A stretch of DNA of 64,000 nt from Bacilli bacterium. Its GTDB lineage: Bacteria; Bacillota_I; Bacilli_A; RF39; UBA660. This document shows, piece by piece, positions 58,864-64,000 of the stretch. The DNA is taken from NCBI GenBank assembly GCA_017404385.1, contig JAFRCK010000023.1, forward strand, positions 226,125 to 290,124. Reading direction: 5' to 3'. A model generated the notes under the pieces. It saw only the letters and a program-made list of their open reading frames with translations. It did not search any database and was not told where the DNA came from. The position numbers and the translations under genes were made by a program. The stretch's first letter is position 1. The number at the start of each line of letters is the position of its first letter.

Positions 58864-60651
58864 TTATTGTTCCTTAGCACTAAGTATTTCTAAAAATGCA
58901 TCTGGTGGTACTTCAACAGAGCCTATTTGTTTCATTCTCTTCTTTCCTTCTTTTTGCTTTTCAAGAAGTTTCTTCTTTCTACTAATATCTCCACCATAAC
59001 ACTTAGCAAGCACATTCTTTCTTAATGAACTAATTGTTTCTCTTGCTATTACCTTACTACCAATAGATGCTTGAATAGGTACTTCAAATAATTGTCTTGG
59101 TATAATCTTTCTTAATTTATTTACCAAATTTTTACCTATATTATAAGCAAAATCTTTATATACTATAATAGATAACGCATCAACTACTTCTCCATTTAAC
59201 AATATATCCAATTTTACTAATTTATTTTCACGATAACCTATGTAGTCATAATCAAAAGATGCATAACCTTTGGTAACACTTTTTAATTTATCAAAAAAAT
59301 CATACATAATTTCTGAAAGTGGCAATTCATAATGAATATTAACCCTTGTTTTATTAATATACTCCATATTAACAAAAGTACCTCTTTTATTTTCACATAA
59401 TTCCATTATTGGTCCAATAAACTCTGTTGGTACAAATATACTTGTTTTAATATATGGTTCTTCTATCTTACTTATTCTTCCTGGTTCCGGTAGATTTGAA
59501 GGATTATCTATTTCTACCATATCTCCATTAGTTAAATATACTTGGTACACAACTGAAGGTGAAGTAAGAATTATTTCTACATTAAATTCTCTTTCTATTC
59601 TTTCTTTAATAATATCCATATGTAGTAATCCTAAGAAACCACATCTAAAACCAAACCCTAATGCCTTACTTGTTTCTGGAACAAAAGATAGTGATGCATC
59701 ATTAAGTTTTAATTTTTCTAAAGCATCTCTTAAATTATCATATTCATTTGTTTCAACCGGATACATACCAGAAAACACCATTGATTTCATCGGCATATAA
59801 CCTTTTAACAAATCATCAGCTGGATTACTATCTACTGTAATAGTATCACCTATTTTAATATCACTAATAGTTTTAATAGATGCACATAAATATCCTACTT
59901 CACCAGCATGCAATTCTTTTACTTGATTAATTTTAGGACTATAAAAACCAAGTTCAACAACATCATATGTAGACTTAGTAGACATAAATCTAATAATATC
60001 TTTTTCTTTTAATACTCCATCTACTACCCTAACTTGTACAACTACACCCCTATATGAATCAAACCTACTATCAAATATTAGTGCTTTTAATTTACCTGAT
60101 TCACTACCAGTAGGAGCTGGTATTCTATCTATAATAGCATCTAATAATTCATCTACACCTTGACCTGTTTTAGCTGATACAAATATCATCTCATCTTTGG
60201 TAAAACCAAATGTCTCCATAAGTTCAGCAGTTATTCTTTCTGGATCTGCAGAAGGCAAATCTATTTTATTTATAACAGGTATAATTTCTAAATCATTTTC
60301 TAAAGCTAAATAATAATTAGCAAGAGTTTGAGCTTCTATTCCTTGAGTCGCATCAACTAACAAAAGAGCTCCTTCACAAGCAGCTAAACTTCTTGATACT
60401 TCATAGGAAAAATCCACATGACCCGGAGTATCAATTAAATTAAAAGTATAACCTTTATAATTTAATCTAACGGCGTTCATCTTAATAGTTATACCTCTTT
60501 CTTGTTCTAGTTCCATACTATCAAGCATTTGTTCTTTTAATTCTCTTTTTGATACTGCACCAGTTATTTCTAAAATACGATCTGCTAGTGTACTTTTACC
60601 ATGATCTATATGCGCAATAATTGCGAAGTTTCTAATTTTTTCTTGATTCAT
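58864..60651 (-). CDS. lepA: Elongation factor 4 (LepA)
   Basis: 595 residues from the ATG at 60651 (GGTGTT site). G1 HIDHGKST, effector region [10 protein letters not shown]3 DTPGHVDF, G4 NKIDLP; the C-terminal unique domain ends with [20 protein letters not shown]. Ribosome-associated GTPase. TATAAT lies ~25 bases before the start. Confidence 0.98.
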   Translation of the reverse strand: MNQEKIRNFAIIAHIDHGKSTLADRILEITGAVSKRELKEQMLDSMELEQERGITIKMNAVRLNYKGYTFNLIDTPGHVDFSYEVSRSLAACEGALLLVDATQGIEAQTLANYYLALENDLEIIPVINKIDLPSADPERITAELMETFGFTKDEMIFVSAKTGQGVDELLDAIIDRIPAPTGSESGKLKALIFDSRFDSYRGVVVQVRVVDGVLKEKDIIRFMSTKSTYDVVELGFYSPKINQVKELHAGEVGYLCASIKTISDIKIGDTITVDSNPADDLLKGYMPMKSMVFSGMYPVETNEYDNLRDALEKLKLNDASLSFVPETSKALGFGFRCGFLGLLHMDIIKERIEREFNVEIILTSPSVVYQVYLTNGDMVEIDNPSNLPEPGRISKIEEPYIKTSIFVPTEFIGPIMELCENKRGTFVNMEYINKTRVNIHYELPLSEIMYDFFDKLKSVTKGYASFDYDYIGYRENKLVKLDILLNGEVVDALSIIVYKDFAYNIGKNLVNKLRKIIPRQLFEVPIQASIGSKVIARETISSLRKNVLAKCYGGDISRKKKLLEKQKEGKKRMKQIGSVEVPPDAFLEILSAKEQ

Positions 60652-60763
60652 AATAACACCTTTTTTCAATAATATAATTATACACTATAATTTACATTTT
60701 TTAAATTATAAATCTATTGATTATATGGATAAATGATAAAATAATTATAGAAAGGAGTCTTAT

Positions 60764-61087
60764 ATGAAAAAGAAATTCATAATTATATGTGCTATAGTTT
60801 TAGTAGCTATTGCTGGTATTATAACAGCTATATGTTTATTAAAGAAAAATAACGATATAAATTATACTAAATTAGAAGAAGATAAAAAATCTATTCAAGA
60901 AAGTACAACTATTGTTAATGCCAAAAAAGTTGATTCTGAATATTCAGCAAAGCAAGAATATAAAGGTGAAGGTTATTATATAATTATACTTCAAGGAGGA
61001 GATATAGTAACATACACAATATATGATAATAACGATAAAGAATTATGGCATTATGAAAAGTATTATCCTATGACAAATAATTACTAA
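60764..61087 (+). CDS. Small membrane-anchored protein
   Basis: 107 residues behind AAAGGAG. N-terminal helix (~5-26) and an extracytoplasmic domain ending YDNNDKELWHYEKYYPM. Family not recognised. Single gene converging on the spoIIP unit. Confidence 0.65.
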   Translation: MKKKFIIICAIVLVAIAGIITAICLLKKNNDINYTKLEEDKKSIQESTTIVNAKKVDSEYSAKQEYKGEGYYIIILQGGDIVTYTIYDNNDKELWHYEKYYPMTNNY

Positions 61088-61118
61088 AAAAGAACAAATA
61101 TTACATTTGTTCTTTTAA
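61086..61118. terminator. Bidirectional terminator
   Basis: 12-bp stem AAAAGAACAAAT/ATTTGTTCTTTT between converging genes. Confidence 0.85.
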
Positions 61119-61432
61119 TTTATCATTTTTTCAACCACCTTAAAACTCCCTTTTAATACACCATTAACCATATCAAATATAAAACTAGACATACCATCTC
61201 CAAAATCAGTAATCTTATTAGAATAATCTTTAGAAGTATTGGTTACATAATCTTTAATATTTACGTTTTTACCTTCAGCTACATCTTTTTCAAATTCTTT
61301 TATTTTTTCTTCGGTAAAAACTGTCTTCTCAGTATTAGAATTGATTAGTCCATTTGTAGTACCAAAATAAATTGATAAAAACGCTACAAGCATTATAATA
61401 AATAATGCATAAACTAATTTATTAAATTTCAT
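61115..61432 (-). CDS. Small membrane protein downstream of spoIIP (YqxA position)
   Basis: 105 residues with one N-terminal helix (~8-27) and a helical extracytoplasmic tail. ATGA overlap with spoIIP. In B. subtilis yqxA follows spoIIP, so this may be its counterpart, but the sequence match is not decisive. Confidence 0.65.
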   Translation of the reverse strand: MKFNKLVYALFIIMLVAFLSIYFGTTNGLINSNTEKTVFTEEKIKEFEKDVAEGKNVNIKDYVTNTSKDYSNKITDFGDGMSSFIFDMVNGVLKGSFKVVEKMIN

Positions 61433-62439
61433 TCTTTATCACTCCTTACGTATTCAGCTAACTCTTTACTTAATACTTCTATTGTATTTAATACTTCTGT
61501 TATTGTATTTTCTTTTGCGCCTAATTCGATTAATATTGCATTTTTTGAAATATCTTGATTATATGCTTCATACCAATCTTCTGTTTCTCTTTCATATATA
61601 CCTCTAGATAATTTTGGATATTTTTGATTAATATTATCACTAAGTTTTTGCATCATTACCCTATTCTCTTCTGCAGTTCTATTAGTAGTACCAAGAACAA
61701 ATAATACTCTTGCGTAATTCTTTCCATCTATTTCAATTGTTGAGATATCTTTGTTTACTGAATCCCTATGTAAATCTATAAAATACTTTAGTGTAGGATA
61801 TTTTTCTCTTGCTTGAGTTATAAAAACTCTTGAAGCTCCATAAAGCTCATTACTAGGTAGACCCATAGTCTTTATAAAATCATCCATATTGGTGTCTTCC
61901 CATACTGTTTTTATACCTTCTTTATTTAATCTTTCAGATAACAAGGATGATGCCATCATAATATTTGGAGTCATTTTATATGATTCTAGTCCAAGATTGC
62001 TAAAAGTTTCTAATTGATGGGTATTGTAAATATAAACAACTGGTTCTTTTATTTCTTCAGAATCATTAGTTATATAAGTTGTTACCTTACTATATTCTTC
62101 TGGATTATAAATATCCTCTGATGGTGATGATTCTTTTACTTTAGAAGTAACCTTAGATGGTTCTTTATATGTTTTACTTACTGCAAGTACAGAACTAGGA
62201 TTACTTATATCTATACCCGAAAATACTTTAATAACAGAACCTACAATATAAGAATACTTAGTTTTATTATTAAAAGACTTGTTTACTAAGAATTCTAAGT
62301 ATTCTTTATCTTTTGTATTAAAATTTTTCTTATATAAATAATTAATTGTATAAGAAAAAGAAAAAACAAATAATACAACTAATAATAATCTCTTTAATAA
62401 TTTAAAACTTTTTTTCTTTTTTACATTAGCCTTTTTCAT
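61429..62439 (-). CDS. spoIIP: Stage II sporulation protein SpoIIP
   Basis: 336 residues. N-terminal membrane anchor (~14-32) and the SpoIIP amidase/endopeptidase domain: VYIYNTHQLETFSNLG, EDTNMDDFIK, FIDLHRDSV and IELGAKENT. With SpoIID and SpoIIM it degrades septal peptidoglycan during engulfment. The gpr protease gene, between rpsT and spoIIP in Bacillus, is absent. Confidence 0.92.
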   Translation of the reverse strand: MKKANVKKKKSFKLLKRLLLVVLFVFSFSYTINYLYKKNFNTKDKEYLEFLVNKSFNNKTKYSYIVGSVIKVFSGIDISNPSSVLAVSKTYKEPSKVTSKVKESSPSEDIYNPEEYSKVTTYITNDSEEIKEPVVYIYNTHQLETFSNLGLESYKMTPNIMMASSLLSERLNKEGIKTVWEDTNMDDFIKTMGLPSNELYGASRVFITQAREKYPTLKYFIDLHRDSVNKDISTIEIDGKNYARVLFVLGTTNRTAEENRVMMQKLSDNINQKYPKLSRGIYERETEDWYEAYNQDISKNAILIELGAKENTITEVLNTIEVLSKELAEYVRSDKE

Positions 62440-62531
62440 TTAATCACCCAAAAATAAAATACAATAATTAATATAAATAATCTGTCGTTTTTATTACTTA
62501 AACCTAATTTTTATATTTTTCCTTTTAGATA

Positions 62532-62560
62532 TTGCATTTTTTCTATATTTTTGATAAAAT
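62532..62560 (+). promoter_or_regulatory. Promoter of rpsT
   Basis: TTGCAT (62532-62537), 17 bases, TAAAAT (62555-62560) with TGA before the -10. Confidence 0.6.
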
Positions 62561-62594
62561 TAGTTAAGTCGAGAGCCCTTAGGAGGTGAATTAT

Positions 62595-62837
62595 ATGGCA
62601 AATATAAAAAGTGCTAAAAAAAGAATTTTAGTTAATAAAACTAAAAATGAAAATAATGTACCTAAAAAATCTACTATGAAGAGTGCTGTTAAGAAAGCAG
62701 TTGTTAATCCTTCAGAAGAATCAGTAAAAGAAGCTTATAAAAGAATTGATAAAGCTTTAGCTAAAAATATAATTACTAAAAATAAAGCAGCAAGAGCTAA
62801 GTCAAGAGTAAGTAAAAAATTAAACGAAACTAAATAA
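62595..62837 (+). CDS. rpsT: 30S ribosomal protein S20
   Basis: 80 residues from the ATG at 62595, placed eight bases after GGAGG and giving the family start MANIKSAKKRILVN. Basic, helical. In Bacillus it is likewise divergent from the spoIIP/lepA direction. Confidence 0.96.
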   Translation: MANIKSAKKRILVNKTKNENNVPKKSTMKSAVKKAVVNPSEESVKEAYKRIDKALAKNIITKNKAARAKSRVSKKLNETK

Positions 62838-62838
62838 A

Positions 62839-62866
62839 TCAAATATCTTTAATAGATATTTTTTTT
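62839..62866 (+). terminator. Terminator of rpsT
   Basis: 8-bp stem AAATATCT/AGATATTT followed by eight T residues. Confidence 0.8.
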
Positions 62867-62897
62867 ATTATCGAGTATAATATTATTAGGTGAAAAT

Positions 62898-63824
62898 ATG
62901 AAAAAATGGATAGTAACTTTATTTATAGTGTTTATGCTATTTGTTTTTGATTCTGTCTTGTTTAAAGATTCAATCTATAATATATATAATAGATATATTA
63001 ATAAGTACGGTTATAGAATCATTTCTAATCCAGATAGTTTAAATACAAATAATTATACAAAAAAAGATTATTCTAGTTATGTATCATCTACTGATAGTTT
63101 AACAGCACATAATGAACAAGAACTAAAAAATATATATTATTCAGCTGTTAATAGCGGTTTTGATAGATTAACATTTTATTGTGATAATAACTACTCTAAA
63201 TGTGGAAATGATATAAACTATCTAAATAATGCAGAAAATAATTTTTCATATGTTAATCAATTAGTAAATGTTTATAATTCATATTCAACTATTGAATCAA
63301 CATATAGTAATAGTTTAAGAGTTGATATCAATATAATAAAAAAATATAGTAAAGAAGAAGAAACTAGAATTAATAAAAGAATTGATGAATTAATAGATAT
63401 TTTAGAAATAAATAATTATACTGATGTAAAAGATAAAATAAAAGTATTTCATGATTATATAGCTGAGACTAATAAATATGATGAAGATATGGCTGAAAAT
63501 TTACAATCAAATTATAACTCTGATAAAGCTATTGGTCCTTTATTTGAAGGTAAAGCAATATGTAGTGGCTATTCAGATGTTATGAGTATTTTCTTAGATA
63601 AATTAGGACTAGAAAATATAAGAGTAGCTACTGAAGAACATGTATGGAACGCAGTATTAATTAATAATAATTGGTATCACATAGATTTAACATGGGATGA
63701 TCCAATAATTACTAGCGGAGAAGATATAATCCAATATGATTACTTTATGATAACAACTAGTGAGCTAGAAAATAAAAATGATAAAGATCATATATATAAT
63801 AAAGAAGTATATGATTTCTTATAA
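62898..63824 (+). CDS. Membrane-anchored transglutaminase-like protein
   Basis: 308 residues. N-terminal signal anchor (~4-22), an Asn/Ser/Tyr-rich region, and a C-terminal transglutaminase-like domain with the catalytic triad: Cys in GKAICSGYSD, His in EEHVWNAV, Asp in YHIDLTWDDP. Bacterial members are usually cysteine proteases or wall-linked enzymes outside the membrane. TATAAT about 20 bases upstream and a GGTGAAA site. Confidence 0.85.
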   Translation: MKKWIVTLFIVFMLFVFDSVLFKDSIYNIYNRYINKYGYRIISNPDSLNTNNYTKKDYSSYVSSTDSLTAHNEQELKNIYYSAVNSGFDRLTFYCDNNYSKCGNDINYLNNAENNFSYVNQLVNVYNSYSTIESTYSNSLRVDINIIKKYSKEEETRINKRIDELIDILEINNYTDVKDKIKVFHDYIAETNKYDEDMAENLQSNYNSDKAIGPLFEGKAICSGYSDVMSIFLDKLGLENIRVATEEHVWNAVLINNNWYHIDLTWDDPIITSGEDIIQYDYFMITTSELENKNDKDHIYNKEVYDFL

Positions 63825-63850
63825 AAAAGGAGATTATTAATCTCCTTTTC
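63824..63850 (+). terminator. Terminator of the transglutaminase gene
   Basis: 11-bp or longer near-perfect palindrome (AAAGGAGATTA/TAATCTCCTTT) followed by T residues. Confidence 0.8.
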
Positions 63851-63865
63851 CTAAATTGTAATTTC

Positions 63866-63891
63866 AACCGCACCACTTGGTGTGGTTTTTT
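63866..63891 (+). terminator. Hairpin terminator just inside the IS end
   Basis: 9-bp stem AACCGCACC/GGTGTGGTT with one G-T pair, loop ACTT, and a T run. It could shield the transposase gene from outside transcription. Confidence 0.65.
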
Positions 63892-63934
63892 GATACAATA
63901 AAAAGAGCCCACCCGCCAAGGAAAGGACTCCAAT

Positions 63935-64000
63935 ATGAATTATACACAATTGACAGAAAAAAAGAAAGTAGAAATTGATATTTTACTTAATCAGGGGTTG
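63935..64000 (+). CDS. IS30-family transposase, 5' part
   Basis: 22 codons before the window ends. The N-terminus MNYTQLTEKKKVEIDILLN matches the helix-turn-helix opening of IS30 transposases (MxYTxLTxxER..I). There is no strong ribosome site (AAGGAAAGGA lies 8-15 bases upstream). The gene continues past the window. Confidence 0.8.
   Translation, partial: MNYTQLTEKKKVEIDILLNQGL

Larger units (their letters stand above)
63855..64000 (+). mobile_element. Left end of an IS30-family insertion sequence
   Basis: The start of a transposase gene and an end-like sequence ATTGTAATTTCAACCGCA (from 63855), similar to IS30-family terminal repeats, appear immediately after the transglutaminase terminator. 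The right end lies outside the window, so the repeat pair cannot be checked. IS30 elements often insert next to hairpins, and this copy sits a few bases from one. Confidence 0.65.

Overview
The window is a very AT-rich, densely packed stretch of a low-GC Gram-positive (Firmicutes/Bacilli) chromosome. TGA is used as a stop (for example at the ends of yqzL and spoIIP), so this is the standard bacterial code and not the Mycoplasma code. Endospore genes are scattered through it (spoIVB, ylbJ/spoVV, yqfC, yqfD, spoVB, spoIIP). Many clusters follow Bacillus subtilis gene order but with genes missing. Together this suggests a streamlined, host-associated, spore-forming lineage related to Bacilli or Mollicutes-like gut Firmicutes. 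The species cannot be named from sequence alone. Nearly all genes lie on the minus strand, and the few plus-strand genes are mostly single units.

Layout. 1-0.8 kb: 3' end of rarA converging on a small gene broken by an in-frame stop. 0.9-7.5 kb: queA, an unknown gene, ruvB, a membrane protein, thymidine kinase, ruvA, obg and trmB. 7.6-8.6 kb: rplU-prp-rpmA with an L21-type leader. 8.7-18 kb: zinc-ribbon and membrane proteins, spoIVB, nagZ, xseB/xseA, nusB and mutS, then divergent ylbJ. 18.3-27 kb: a prepilin peptidase and the block recO-yqzL-era-cdd-ybeY-vanZ-like-yqfD-yqfC-yqeY-...-rpsU-mtaB. 27.2-31.6 kb: a two-gene unit encoding a ~1389-residue protein with a C-terminal HExxH metalloprotease-like domain and a 79-residue partner, interpreted as a polymorphic toxin and candidate immunity protein. 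31.7-37 kb: tcdA-like, a lone HipA-type kinase, a 6S RNA gene, archaeal-type aspS, nth and hisS. 37-49.7 kb: an unknown gene, an AI-2E-type exporter, another unknown, dtd, rel, a secDF fusion, spoVB, DUF421, yrzE-like and tgt. 49.9-57.4 kb: an orphan ClpC-D1-like AAA+ ATPase and the heat-shock genes hrcA-grpE-dnaK-pepF-dnaJ behind a CIRCE promoter. 57.4-63.8 kb: hemW, lepA, spoIIP, rpsT and a transglutaminase-like protein. 63.86-64 kb: left end of an IS30-family element.

How the parts fit. Most genes serve translation and tRNA modification (queA, tgt, trmB, mtaB, dtd, aspS, hisS, rpsU, rpsT, rplU, rpmA, lepA, obg, era), DNA repair and recombination (ruvAB, recO, mutS, nth, xseAB, rarA), protein quality control and export (secDF, dnaK system, pepF), and sporulation. 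Compaction is strong: stop/start overlaps, translational coupling, and promoters whose -35 elements lie inside the upstream gene's terminator. The accessory content is the toxin unit, the HipA-like kinase, the AAA+ ATPase and the IS30 element. No tRNA, rRNA or CRISPR array was recognised. No stretch over about 300 bases is without a gene; the longest spacers are 33152-33429, which holds the 6S RNA, and 49655-49897.
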